A stretch of DNA of 64,000 nt from an uncultured Lachnospiraceae bacterium (lineage in GTDB: Bacteria > Bacillota > Clostridia > Lachnospirales > Lachnospiraceae): contig CANQNE010000001.1 in the NCBI GenBank assembly GCA_947625135.1, positions 62,001-126,000 of the forward strand. Direction: 5' to 3'. Under the pieces are notes generated by a model. The model was not told the origin of the DNA, ran no database searches, and was given only the letters and a program-made list of their open reading frames with translations. Shown here one piece after another: positions 1 through 8,716 of the stretch (its first letter is position 1; each line of letters starts with the position of its first letter). The position numbers and the translations under genes are program-made.

Positions 1-79
1 TACGCTTTTCCGGTGGACCGTCAGTGACGGCAGTAAAGCAGTTTAGGATCAACAGCTTAGATCAATAAGGAGGAAAACG

Positions 80-1942
80 ATGAAACGTAAGAGCAGGAAG
101 AATTGTTTGCTTGCAGGATGTCTTGCGCTGGTTATGACCGCCGCGATGGTCGCTTCCGGCGTGCCGGCACAAAAAGACGCTGCCGCCGCGGAAGAGACCG
201 GAAAGATTTCCGACAGGGCCATTGCTTCCGTAGCCTTTTCTGACACTACCAACGGGATCGTAAAGATGAACGGAGGGCAGAATCAGTCTGTTGTGACGGA
301 GGCGGAAAACGCCGGCAAGGTGCTGCGTCTGGGCAGTCCTCTGGGAGGAGAAAAAACCGCAGGCGTACAGCTGGTAAACCCTTATGCGGGAAAGACAGAA
401 TACCGGCAGACGCTGGCTCAGGCGCTGAAAAACTATGGCGTACAGTGGAACGGCCTGTATTCCGATCAGGAAAACAGCGCCATCTGGAAATGGGTAAAGA
501 ATGAAAGCGGAAAAGATGTGGCAGGACTGCGTGAGGACCGCTCTTATCCTTATCCGGAGTGGACAAACGGTGCGACCATCTCCTGCTGGGTCTATGTTCC
601 GGCAACCGCCGGGGATACGGCGGCGTCTTCTACGCTGCTTACGTTTAACCGTTCTTCTTATGAGCATGGAGAAGGCGTTCTGCTGATCAAACTGAACGGC
701 GATGTGGTTTTTATCAGCGGATCTGTTGAGATCAACAAGGAACCCTGTGATATTAAAAACTCAGTTGGATTTAATTATGATAAAGATAAAGAAACAAAGC
801 GGGATATGCTTTCCCAGAAGGGCAAATGGGTGTTCCTGACATGGGTTCTTGAAAACGACTGGATCAGCGTATATTTTGACGGCAGACAGACGGAGGCTAC
901 CGTACCCACTACTTTCCAGATCGGCAGGCACAATACGGGCAGCTTCAACAAAGGGTTCAGCTACAGAGGACAGCTTTGGGAGAGGCCGGATGAAGTATTG
1001 ACAAATTACCGGGATATGCTGACTGCCTTTACGGATGAGGAAAAAAGCGCCAATGATTTTTCAAATTGGGAGCATTATCATTTCCTGTCAGAGGACATCG
1101 ACACCATCATGGATTACATTACCGACCAGGACACGGAGCTGTATGTAGGCGGGAAATGGATGGGATCATGGTTTGACAATGCGACATATCAGGCCGGCGT
1201 CAATGGCGTGCAGGTGGATGATGTGACGTTTTTCGGAGAGGCGCTGGATGCAAAGGAAGTGGCGCAGTTATATATGGAGGCAGAGGGCAAGCCGGTGAAT
1301 AAGCGGCAGCCGAATCCGGTGATCCCGGATCCTACACCAAAGCCTACCACTATGCCAAAGGCAACGCCGGAACCGACGCCTACCCCGGAGGCAACGCCCA
1401 CCCCGGAGGCAACGCCCACGCCGGAAGTGACGCCCACACCGGAAGTGACGCCTACCTCGGAAGCAACACCTACCCCGGAGGTAACGCCTACCCCGGAAGT
1501 GACGCCCACCCCGGAAGTGACGCCTACCCCGGAAGCAACGCCTACCCCGGAAGCAACGCCCACCCCGGAAGTGACGCCCACCCCGGAAGTGACCCCCACG
1601 CCGGAAGTGACGCCCACCCCGAAAGTGACCCCTACCCCGGAGCCGGTAAATCGGTTGTACGGCGATGTGAACAATGATAAGGCAGTGACTGCGGACGATG
1701 CCCTTTTGATACTGCAGCATGTGGTGAAATTAAAGGTATTTTCTGATCCGCTGACGCTGGAGCTGGCAGATATCAACCATGATCAGGATATCACTGCGGA
1801 CGACGCGCTGCGGACCCTGCAGGTTGTAGTAAAATTAGGAAAAGAGGAAATCTATGTGCAGACAGAGGCGGCGGCGATACGCCTGCACCTGCAGCCGCGT
1901 TTTCTGGAAATGAAGCGATTTTGTTTCCGATCAGGCGTATGA
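80..1942 (+). CDS. Secreted LamG-like protein with TPTPE linker and C-terminal dockerin
   Basis: Likely an exported carbohydrate-binding or scaffold-attached protein. The N-terminus has a Lys/Arg-rich start, a hydrophobic stretch and an Ala-rich cleavage region around residues 35-40. Residues about 45-400 look like a concanavalin/LamG-type jelly roll (WVYVPA, GKWVFLTWVLEND and a terminal DDVTFFGEALDAKEV are typical of LamG folds). Residues about 407-525 are a Thr-Pro-Glu linker. Residues about 526-588 form a type I dockerin with two Ca-binding repeats (GDVNNDKAVTADDA and ADINHDQDITADDA). The start follows AAGGAGG. Dockerins bind cohesins on scaffoldins, but no cohesin gene is in the window. 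The last 30 residues look out of frame compared with a more protein-like tail in the next frames. The ligand is unknown. Confidence 0.8.
   Translation: MKRKSRKNCLLAGCLALVMTAAMVASGVPAQKDAAAAEETGKISDRAIASVAFSDTTNGIVKMNGGQNQSVVTEAENAGKVLRLGSPLGGEKTAGVQLVNPYAGKTEYRQTLAQALKNYGVQWNGLYSDQENSAIWKWVKNESGKDVAGLREDRSYPYPEWTNGATISCWVYVPATAGDTAASSTLLTFNRSSYEHGEGVLLIKLNGDVVFISGSVEINKEPCDIKNSVGFNYDKDKETKRDMLSQKGKWVFLTWVLENDWISVYFDGRQTEATVPTTFQIGRHNTGSFNKGFSYRGQLWERPDEVLTNYRDMLTAFTDEEKSANDFSNWEHYHFLSEDIDTIMDYITDQDTELYVGGKWMGSWFDNATYQAGVNGVQVDDVTFFGEALDAKEVAQLYMEAEGKPVNKRQPNPVIPDPTPKPTTMPKATPEPTPTPEATPTPEATPTPEVTPTPEVTPTSEATPTPEVTPTPEVTPTPEVTPTPEATPTPEATPTPEVTPTPEVTPTPEVTPTPKVTPTPEPVNRLYGDVNNDKAVTADDALLILQHVVKLKVFSDPLTLELADINHDQDITADDALRTLQVVVKLGKEEIYVQTEAAAIRLHLQPRFLEMKRFCFRSGV
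1375..1644 (+). repeat. 18-bp coding minisatellite (TPTPEV/TPTPEA)
   Basis: About fifteen tandem 18-bp units encode TPTP followed by EA or EV (single variants TSEA, KV and EP). They form the flexible linker between the LamG-like and dockerin domains. Copy number is expected to vary between strains by slippage. The reverse strand of this block is open in two frames, an artefact of the repeat. Confidence 0.9.
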
Positions 1943-2053
1943 CTGGTGGGCTCCGACGTATATTGGACCCACAGGTTTCTAAAAGGATAAAAATATATTG
2001 TTAAAGATTTATAATCTGGCCAATAATGTAATTATGACAAGGAGGAAAGTTCA

Positions 2054-3088
2054 ATGAACAAGCAATCTTATTTTCACCGGGTGACAGCACAGACACCCAC
2101 ACGTTTCTGGATCAATAATGTGACCAGAGAAGAAGCCCGGCTGGCGATCGAGGAAGGGGCGGTTGGCTGTACCCAGAACCCTTCTTATGTGTGGAAGATG
2201 CTGTCTCACGAAACTGAGAGCGGCTATGCCACAGACATGCTGAAGGCGATTCTGGCCGAAGGCGGGGATGTGGATCCGCAGGTAGCGCTCCAGCGGCAGC
2301 TGGTAGGAAACGTGGCAAAGATTTTTCTGCCCATGTATGAAGAGACAAATGGAAAGTGGGGCTATGTGAGTATTCAGGGCGATCCTTTCAAGGAGGACAC
2401 AGATTCCATCATCAAGTTCGCCGAGTACAACCGGGAGGCAGGCCCGAATATCATGGCGAAGATCCCGGTGACGGAGGAAGGCTTAAAGGCCATTGAGTAC
2501 TGTGCGTCAAAACGGATTCCCATCAATGCCACAGAGGTGATGGCAGTACGTCAGGCGCTGGATGTGTGTGAGGTATATGAAAAAGCCACAAAGGGAATGA
2601 AAGATCCCGCACCCATTTATTTCTCTCACATCACAGGTATTTATGACGAGTATCTGAAGAAGCATGCCCAGGAGATCCATTCCGATATCGCGCCGGATTA
2701 TCTGTGGCAGGCAGGTATGGCGATCGCAAAGAAGGTTTATGCCCTTGTTCGTGAAAAACAGTACCCGGTAGGATTCATTGGCGGCGGTGCCAGAGGGCTT
2801 CATCATTTTACAGAGATGGTAGGCGCGGATGCCTGCATTACCATAAACTGGATCGGAACCGCAAAGGATCTGATCGAGCAGGATCCTCCTGTAGTACAGC
2901 GTTTCCAGACACCGGTGCCCGCTTCTGTAGTAGACGCGTTAAATGAAAAGCTTCCCGATTTCCGGAGAGGCTATGAGATCAACGGGATCACCCCGGCGGA
3001 ATATGAAGATTTCGGGCCGGTGGTGCTGTTCAGAAAGAGCTTTGAGGAAGCATGGACCAACGCAAATGCTTATATTGCAAAACTGTAA
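2054..3088 (+). CDS. Transaldolase family protein
   Basis: Predicted (beta/alpha)8 aldolase of the transaldolase family, 344 aa. The N-terminus (RFWINNVTREEA...TQNPSYV) matches the transaldolase opening in which an Asn/Thr-Asn-Pro motif follows the first strand. The Schiff-base lysine is probably K136 in MAKIPVTEEG. A strong AAGGAGGAAAG site lies just upstream. The gene sits 28 bp before a racemase-like gene and upstream of a BKACE gene. This suggests a specialised aldolase in a catabolic operon rather than the pentose-phosphate enzyme. It is longer than the short (about 215 aa) transaldolases common in Firmicutes. The substrate is unknown. Confidence 0.8.
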   Translation: MNKQSYFHRVTAQTPTRFWINNVTREEARLAIEEGAVGCTQNPSYVWKMLSHETESGYATDMLKAILAEGGDVDPQVALQRQLVGNVAKIFLPMYEETNGKWGYVSIQGDPFKEDTDSIIKFAEYNREAGPNIMAKIPVTEEGLKAIEYCASKRIPINATEVMAVRQALDVCEVYEKATKGMKDPAPIYFSHITGIYDEYLKKHAQEIHSDIAPDYLWQAGMAIAKKVYALVREKQYPVGFIGGGARGLHHFTEMVGADACITINWIGTAKDLIEQDPPVVQRFQTPVPASVVDALNEKLPDFRRGYEINGITPAEYEDFGPVVLFRKSFEEAWTNANAYIAKL

Positions 3089-3116
3089 TCAAAGAAAGAA
3101 AAGGGGATAGAAACTC

Positions 3117-3779
3117 ATGAAATTATGCACATTACATACCACGGATCAGTTTATGGAAATGATGTCAGATCCGTTTACAAAGCCGTTTCTGGCAGACAAT
3201 CCGGATGTGACCCAGATGGATATCGCGGACAGCTCCCTGATCCGGGAAACGCAGGCGGCGGGCGGCCCTACTCCTTCTGTAAAGAGAAGGATGCTGGCCT
3301 ATATGCTCTGCGCCGTTGACGCAGGTGCAGATGCGATTCTCGTCACCTGTACTTCTGTCAACTCTGTTACAAAGACGGTCCGGGATATGATTCCCATTCC
3401 GGTAATCAGCGTGGAAGAGCCTGTGGCACAGCTTGCGGTGGAAAAGGGTACCCGTATCGGCATCCTTTCTTCACTGGCAACAAGCGCAGAGCCTGTGAAG
3501 GCCACGATTCTGGAAATGGCCGAGAAGGCGGGCAAGGAGGTTTCTGTCCGTATCCAGGTGGCGGATGGCGCTTTTGAGGCGTTGACCTCCGGCAACCGTC
3601 CCCTTCATGACGATAAAGTGAGAGAAGCCCTTGATAAGCTGGTAAAGGAAGTGGACGTGGTGGTATTTGCGCAGATGTCCATGGCGCTTGTCACGCATCC
3701 GGAATACGATGTTCCGGTACTGAAATTCGGCCGGCTGTGCTATGACGCAGCAAAAAAGGCCGCCGAAGAGGCAAAATAA
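3117..3779 (+). CDS. Aspartate/glutamate racemase-like protein, one catalytic Cys only
   Basis: 220 aa, Asp/Glu/hydantoin racemase superfamily, acting in the cytoplasm. The N-terminal half carries the family Cys in VTCTSVNS (C78). The usual second Cys in a (G/A)CT motif near the C-terminal half is not present; the matching stretch reads VVFAQMSMA. Two-base racemization normally needs both cysteines, so this may be an isomerase, decarboxylase or other single-Cys enzyme. It lies 28 bp after the transaldolase-like gene and 90 bp before the BKACE gene, so it probably shares their pathway. The start ATG follows GGGGATAGAAACTC. Confidence 0.75.
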   Translation: MKLCTLHTTDQFMEMMSDPFTKPFLADNPDVTQMDIADSSLIRETQAAGGPTPSVKRRMLAYMLCAVDAGADAILVTCTSVNSVTKTVRDMIPIPVISVEEPVAQLAVEKGTRIGILSSLATSAEPVKATILEMAEKAGKEVSVRIQVADGAFEALTSGNRPLHDDKVREALDKLVKEVDVVVFAQMSMALVTHPEYDVPVLKFGRLCYDAAKKAAEEAK

Positions 3780-3869
3780 TGCGGCAGTTTTCCCTTTGCC
3801 GGTGTCCTTACAGGCACCTTAGGGAACTGTAACAAATAAAAGGCGGCAAGAAATTCTGGAGGTTAGGTT

Positions 3870-4676
3870 ATGAGAAAAGTCATTATCTCAGTAGCGCCCG
3901 TTCCGGGCCCGGCGCCGGTGGATCCCGAGGCGCTTGCGGCAGACGTGATCCTGTCGGTTTCCAAGGGAGCCAGTCTCTGTCATCTGCACTGCAAGACCAG
4001 AGAGGGAAAGCTGACGCCAAACACGGATGTGCTTGTGGAGAGCTTTGAGCGGATTCTTGCGGGGACAGACGTGGTGGTACAGGCGTCTACCGGGGGCGTT
4101 TCCGATATGAATATTGAACAGCGCTGTTATCCGCTGGATTATCCCAAAGTGGAAAGCGCATCTTTAAACGGTGGTTCCACCAATCTGGGAGAAGCGGTGT
4201 ACCGTAATTCCTTCGATGATATCCGCTATTGCGCAAAAGCCTGCTACGACCGGCAGATCCTGCCGGAGATCGAAGTGTTTGACATCGGTATGCTCAACAA
4301 CATTAAGATCGTGTCTGAGGAGCAGCCCTTCCGGAAACCGATCCTGTATAATCTGGTGTTCGGCCATAAGGGAGGCATGCAGCCCACCATGGAGGCTCTC
4401 AGCGCCTTTGTTTCTTTTGTGCCTGCGGATCATCGGTGGGGCGTTACGCACTATGGAAGGGATAACTGGACATTCCTTGCCGCAGCCATTGCTATGGGCG
4501 CAACGGTGGTGCGGATCGGATTTGAGGACAGCCCCTATCTGGATGCTGACACGGATGCAAAGTATAACTGGCAGGTAGTAGAGCGGCTTGCGAATCTCGT
4601 GCGCGCAATGGGACTGGAGCCCGCCACTCCCGAGGAGGCAAGGCAGATCCTGAACATTGCGCCCAGAAGAGGATAA
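3870..4676 (+). CDS. BKACE family beta-keto acid cleavage enzyme (DUF849)
   Basis: 268 aa, 3-keto-5-aminohexanoate cleavage (Kce/BKACE) family. These Zn-dependent TIM-barrel enzymes condense a beta-keto acid with acetyl-CoA, giving acetoacetate and a new CoA thioester. The metal-binding His pair is visible as HLHCKTREG (H38, H40), followed by QASTGG, EIEVFDIGM and the C-terminal TVVRIGFEDSPYL typical of the family. The start follows CTGGAGGTTAGGTT. The TatD gene begins 2 bp after the stop. No CoA-transferase or kdd/kal lysine-fermentation genes are adjacent, so the substrate is probably not the lysine intermediate. Confidence 0.85.
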   Translation: MRKVIISVAPVPGPAPVDPEALAADVILSVSKGASLCHLHCKTREGKLTPNTDVLVESFERILAGTDVVVQASTGGVSDMNIEQRCYPLDYPKVESASLNGGSTNLGEAVYRNSFDDIRYCAKACYDRQILPEIEVFDIGMLNNIKIVSEEQPFRKPILYNLVFGHKGGMQPTMEALSAFVSFVPADHRWGVTHYGRDNWTFLAAAIAMGATVVRIGFEDSPYLDADTDAKYNWQVVERLANLVRAMGLEPATPEEARQILNIAPRRG

Positions 4677-4678
4677 GC

Positions 4679-5479
4679 ATGTTGTACGGGAATATCATAG
4701 ACAGTCACGCCCATTATGATGACGAGGCTTTTGACAGGGACAGAGAGAGTCTGCTGGGTGAACTGCCGGAGAAGGGAATCTGTGCGGCGGTCAATGTAAG
4801 CGCCAGCATGGAAACCGCGGAAAAGACCATTTCACTGACGGAGCGATACCCGTATATTTACGGTGCGCTGGGTGTGCATCCAAATGAAACCGCCGGACTT
4901 ACGGAGGAGGATATGCAGTGGCTGGAGGCCCGCTGCAGCCTGCCGAAGATCGTGGCGGTGGGAGAGATCGGGCTGGATTATTACTGGGATAAACCGGAGC
5001 GGGATGTGCAGAAGCTGTGGTTTTCCAGACAGATAGAGCTTGCCCGGAAGGTTGGGCTGCCCATGATCATACACAGCAGGGATGCGGCGGCAGATACGCT
5101 GGATATGATCAGGAGCCACCGGGGCGGCGAGATCGGCGGCGTGATCCACTGTTTTTCTTACGGAGTGGAGCTGGCCAGAGAATATCTGAATATGGGATTT
5201 TATCTGGGTATCGGCGGGGTGCTCACCTTTAAAAATGCCAGAAAGTTAAAGGAAGTGGCTGCTTATGCGCCTATAGAGCGGATCTTGCTGGAGACGGATT
5301 GTCCCTATCTTGCGCCGGTTCCCAACCGGGGCAAACGAAACAGCTCCCTGAACCTGCCCTATGTGGCAGAGGCGCTGGCAGATATTAAGGATATGACGGC
5401 GGAAGAGGTGGTCCGGATCACGGCGGAGAATGTAAGAGCCTGTTATCGCATGGATAAAGATACGGAAACCGAAGGATAA
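4679..5479 (+). CDS. tatD: TatD family metal-dependent DNase/hydrolase
   Basis: 266 aa, amidohydrolase-fold TatD family (3'-5' exonuclease or DNA repair, cytoplasmic). Metal ligands are visible in DSHAHYDD near the N-terminus, VGEIGLDYYWD, PMIIHSRDA, VIHCFSYG and the terminal LLETDCPYLAPVP. The start ATG lies 2 bp after the BKACE stop, so the gene is translated from the same message. It ends just before a shared bidirectional terminator. In most Clostridia tatD sits near metG or ksgA, so its place in this operon is unusual. Confidence 0.92.
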   Translation: MLYGNIIDSHAHYDDEAFDRDRESLLGELPEKGICAAVNVSASMETAEKTISLTERYPYIYGALGVHPNETAGLTEEDMQWLEARCSLPKIVAVGEIGLDYYWDKPERDVQKLWFSRQIELARKVGLPMIIHSRDAAADTLDMIRSHRGGEIGGVIHCFSYGVELAREYLNMGFYLGIGGVLTFKNARKLKEVAAYAPIERILLETDCPYLAPVPNRGKRNSSLNLPYVAEALADIKDMTAEEVVRITAENVRACYRMDKDTETEG

Positions 5480-5495
5480 TATTTGAAAGAAACAT

Positions 5496-5531
5496 AAAAA
5501 TGGGAATCTCATGAAAGAGATTCCCATTTTT
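5496..5531. terminator. Bidirectional terminator between tatD and ABC-F gene
   Basis: A stem of AAAAATGGGAATCTC and its complement with a 6-nt ATGAAA loop has A- and T-runs on both sides, so it works for both converging genes. One arm overlaps the last codons and stop of the ABC-F gene. Confidence 0.9.
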
Positions 5532-7416
5532 CTAATAATTGTTCAAGTTCTGTCTCACATGTCCCGCGTTCTGCGGCAAGCTCCATAAGTTTTGAAGCGT
5601 CTGCGGCGTTTTCCGGGAGCGCCATTTCCCCGTCCAGCCCGGCGATCCGTTTTTCCAGCTGATCGATCCTTGACTCCACCTGTTTGAGCTGGTTTTCCTT
5701 TTTGCGCTGTCTGGCCTGCTGTTCTTTTTGCTGCTGCCAGGACAGCTTGTTTTCTGAAGATTCCTTTTGTTCTTCTCCAGGGGCGGGAGCCGGTGCGTAG
5801 ACGGCGGTCAGCTCTTCCTTCTTTTCCAGATAATAATCATAATTCCCGAGATAAGGGATCAGGGTCTGCCCGGTAAGCTCCAGTATTTTACCGGCGGTCT
5901 TATTGATGAAATACCGGTCGTGGGACACATAGAGAACGGTGCCCTCATAGTCGTTCAGGGCCTGCTCCAGCACTTCCTTGGAAATGATATCCAGATGGTT
6001 GGTGGGCTCGTCCAGAATCAGAAAGTTTGCGCCGGACAGCATCAGCTTTGCCAGTGATACCCGGCCCCGTTCACCGCCGCTGAGCGTGGAGATGGGGGCG
6101 AATACCTCGTCTCCCGTGAACAGAAACGCAGCCAGGACATTGCGGATCTCTGTCTGGGTCAGATGAGGATAGGTGTCGGAAATCTCTTCATAAATGGTTT
6201 TCTCTGTATGCAGGACATGATATTCCTGATCGTAATAGCCGATGGTAACTTTGGTGCCAAGCGTCACAGAGCCCTCATCCGGCTGCTCCAGTCCGTTGAT
6301 GATTTTCAGGAGGGTGGTTTTTCCGGTTCCGTTGCCGCCGATGACGGCTACCCGTTCTCCCCGCTTGATCTCGAAGGAAACGTGAGAGAACAGCTGCTGG
6401 GAACCGTATGCCTTTGTGAGCTGTTCCACCTGCAGTACATCGTTTCCGCTCTTGACGTCGGCTGAGAAGGACAGGTTCATATCTGCCCGCACATCCGCGG
6501 GTTTTTCCTCCGGCACGATTTTTTCCAGCATTTTTTCCCGGCTTTCCGCACGCTTGATGCTCTTTTCCCGGTTGAAGCTGCGCAGCTTGGCGATCACTTC
6601 CTCCTGATGCCGGATCTCAGCCTGCTGATTCAGATAAGCCTGCAGCTGTGCTTCCCTGCGGCGGGCGCGTTTTTCCAGATATGCTTCATAGTTGCCCCTG
6701 TATACATAGCAATGGGTGTTTTCCAGTTCGATGATCTTGGTTGCTACCTTGTCGATAAAGTAGCGGTCATGAGAGATCAGCAGTACGGCGCCGTCATAGT
6801 TCTGCAGGTAGGTTTCCAGCCATGTGATGGAGGCAAGATCCAGATGGTTGGTAGGCTCGTCCAGAAGCAGCAGATCCGGCTTGTCCAGCAATAGCTTCGC
6901 CAGGGATACCCGGGTTTTCTGCCCCCCTGACAGATAGGCCGTTTTTTTGGAAAAATCTTCCTCCGAAAATCCAAGTCCCTTCAGTACGCCGATGATCTGG
7001 CTTTTATAGGCATAGCCGTCCTCCTGCTCAAAGGCATGGTTCAAACGGGCATATTGTTCCATCAATTCCTCCAGCTGCTGTCCCTGACAGTGCTTCATTC
7101 TGGCTTCGGCAGACCGGAGCTTTTCCTCCAGCTCGATCACCCGGCCCTTGACGGTCAGCAGCTCTTCATAGATGGTGGCGTCGGGCAGCATCTGCTGATG
7201 CTGGGCCAGATAGCCCGCCTTTGTGCCTTTTGCCAGAATAATCTCGCCCTGATCCGCAGGCTCCTGCCCTAAGATCATTTTCAGCAGCGTGGTCTTGCCG
7301 GCGCCGTTGATGCCTACAATTGCCGCTTTTTCCCTTTCTTCTATGTGAAATGAAGTGTCTTCCAGAAGCAGTTGTGTGCCAAAAGATTTCACTACATTCT
7401 GACATGCAAGGATCAT
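5509..7416 (-). CDS. ABC-F family ribosome-associated ATPase
   Basis: 635 aa, soluble protein with two ABC domains and no membrane segments. The first domain has GINGAGKTT, then LSGGQKTR and LLLLDEPTNHLD. The second has GGNGTGKTT, LSGGERGR and LILDEPTNHLD. A charged linker of about 90 residues separates them, followed by a C-terminal coiled coil rich in Gln, Arg and Glu (about 560-635). This is the Uup/YdiF-type layout. ABC-F proteins act at the ribosomal E site in translation rescue or antibiotic protection. The start MILACQNV was chosen because GGAGG lies 5 bases upstream; the 41 codons further up look non-coding. It converges with tatD. Confidence 0.9.
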   Translation of the reverse strand: MILACQNVVKSFGTQLLLEDTSFHIEEREKAAIVGINGAGKTTLLKMILGQEPADQGEIILAKGTKAGYLAQHQQMLPDATIYEELLTVKGRVIELEEKLRSAEARMKHCQGQQLEELMEQYARLNHAFEQEDGYAYKSQIIGVLKGLGFSEEDFSKKTAYLSGGQKTRVSLAKLLLDKPDLLLLDEPTNHLDLASITWLETYLQNYDGAVLLISHDRYFIDKVATKIIELENTHCYVYRGNYEAYLEKRARRREAQLQAYLNQQAEIRHQEEVIAKLRSFNREKSIKRAESREKMLEKIVPEEKPADVRADMNLSFSADVKSGNDVLQVEQLTKAYGSQQLFSHVSFEIKRGERVAVIGGNGTGKTTLLKIINGLEQPDEGSVTLGTKVTIGYYDQEYHVLHTEKTIYEEISDTYPHLTQTEIRNVLAAFLFTGDEVFAPISTLSGGERGRVSLAKLMLSGANFLILDEPTNHLDIISKEVLEQALNDYEGTVLYVSHDRYFINKTAGKILELTGQTLIPYLGNYDYYLEKKEELTAVYAPAPAPGEEQKESSENKLSWQQQKEQQARQRKKENQLKQVESRIDQLEKRIAGLDGEMALPENAADASKLMELAAERGTCETELEQLLEKWESLS

Positions 7417-7669
7417 AAGTTCCTCCGTTTTCTCTCTGATGATTTGTTGCAGCCGGCGCGCCTGCGTCCTTTTCGGTGTACGCCGGATCCCTGGGCGGCC
7501 ACAGATCTGCCTGTCGCTGAAATGACCGATGAACCGCAATTTTCATTATAATCAAAATCCCCGGCAATGACAAGATGCTTGCAATCTATTTTCAGATTGT
7601 TTATAATGGAAATGAAATTTGCCACAGAAAGAAAAACGGCAAGTGTAGCAGATAAAGGAGTGATTTCAG

Positions 7670-8296
7670 TTGGAAGAAAACGGAATTTCAAAAGCGATCA
7701 TATCACGTCTGCCCCGGTATTACCGTTATCTGGGGGAATTGAAAGAGGAGGGGGTCGAGCGGATCTCCTCAAAGGAACTGAGCATACGGATGCACGTGAC
7801 AGCTTCCCAGATCCGTCATGATTTGAATCATTTTGGCGGATTCGGGCAGCAGGGATACGGCTACAATGTGGAAAATCTATATAGAGAAATCGCGAAAATA
7901 TTGGGCCTGAACAGAAAGCATCATTTGATCATCATAGGAGCCGGAAATCTGGGACAGGCACTTGCCAATTATGGAAATTTTGAGAGCAAAGGCTTTCTGG
8001 TAGAGGGACTGTTCGATCAGAACACAGAGCTGAAGGGGACAAACAAAAAAGGAATTCCCATCTATGGCATGGAAGAACTGGAACCCTTTATCCGGAAAAA
8101 CAGAGTGGATATTGCCGTGCTGGCTATTCCGAAATCTGCCGCCGTTGTGGTCGCAAAACGGCTGACGGAATGTGGCGTCAGGGCAATCTGGAATTTTGCC
8201 CACACGGATCTGGATCTGCCAAAGGATGTGGTGGTAGAAAATGTGCATTTGTCGGAGAGCCTCATGCAGCTTTCCTACCGCATGAAAAAGAGATAA
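7670..8296 (+). CDS. rex: Redox-sensing transcriptional repressor Rex
   Basis: 208 aa. Rex binds operators of fermentation genes and is released by NADH. The N-terminal winged helix (about 5-80) contains SSKELSIRMHVTASQIRHDLNHFGGFG-type residues diagnostic of Rex. The Rossmann domain carries IIGAGNLGQALANY. The C-terminal helix (LSYRMKK) swaps between subunits. The start is TTG, supported by AAAGGAG 9 bases upstream and by alignment to the family N-terminus. acpS follows after 15 bp. The 253-bp gap to the divergent ABC-F gene holds its promoter, but no clear Rex palindrome is visible there. Confidence 0.95.
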   Translation: MEENGISKAIISRLPRYYRYLGELKEEGVERISSKELSIRMHVTASQIRHDLNHFGGFGQQGYGYNVENLYREIAKILGLNRKHHLIIIGAGNLGQALANYGNFESKGFLVEGLFDQNTELKGTNKKGIPIYGMEELEPFIRKNRVDIAVLAIPKSAAVVVAKRLTECGVRAIWNFAHTDLDLPKDVVVENVHLSESLMQLSYRMKKR

Positions 8297-8311
8297 AAGC
8301 GGGGAGCGTTT

Positions 8312-8671
8312 ATGATAGTGGGAATCGGAACGGATCTGACGGAGATCTCCCGGGTATTGAAGGCCTGTGAAAAGCAGGGGTTTTGCCGACGGATCTTTAC
8401 CCGGCGGGAGCAGGAGCTGATCGCGGCAAGGCCACGGGCCGCCGCGGGAAATTTTGCGGTGAAGGAAGCGGCGGCAAAAGTATTCGGCACCGGATTCCGG
8501 GGATTCGCACCTGTGGAGATAGAGGTGCTGCGAGACGAGCTGGGCGCGCCCTATATCCGGCTGTACGGCCACGCGCTGGAAATGGCGCAGAAGGCGGGGA
8601 TCAGCCGATGGCATGTGAGCATCAGCAATACAGATACGCATGTGTCCGCTGTGGTGATCGGCGAGAATTAA
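8312..8671 (+). CDS. acpS: Holo-[acyl-carrier-protein] synthase
   Basis: 119 aa, the usual length. It transfers 4'-phosphopantetheine from CoA to ACP. The Mg-binding motif GIGTDLTEISR and the second motif FAVKEAAAKVFGTGF are both intact. The gene lies 15 bp after rex and 45 bp before nnrDE. The order acpS-nnrDE-alr resembles the conserved Firmicutes acpS-alr-mazEF neighbourhood. Confidence 0.95.
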   Translation: MIVGIGTDLTEISRVLKACEKQGFCRRIFTRREQELIAARPRAAAGNFAVKEAAAKVFGTGFRGFAPVEIEVLRDELGAPYIRLYGHALEMAQKAGISRWHVSISNTDTHVSAVVIGEN

Positions 8672-8716
8672 AAGAAAAGAACGGATGGGAAAAGGGCAGA
8701 GAGAAGAGAGGATAAC

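Noticed and set aside
1189..1776. Minus-strand open frames of 195 and 150 codons opposite the TPTPE linker
   Set aside because: They are Gly-Val or Arg-Gly repeats mirrored from the coding minisatellite, with no start signals.
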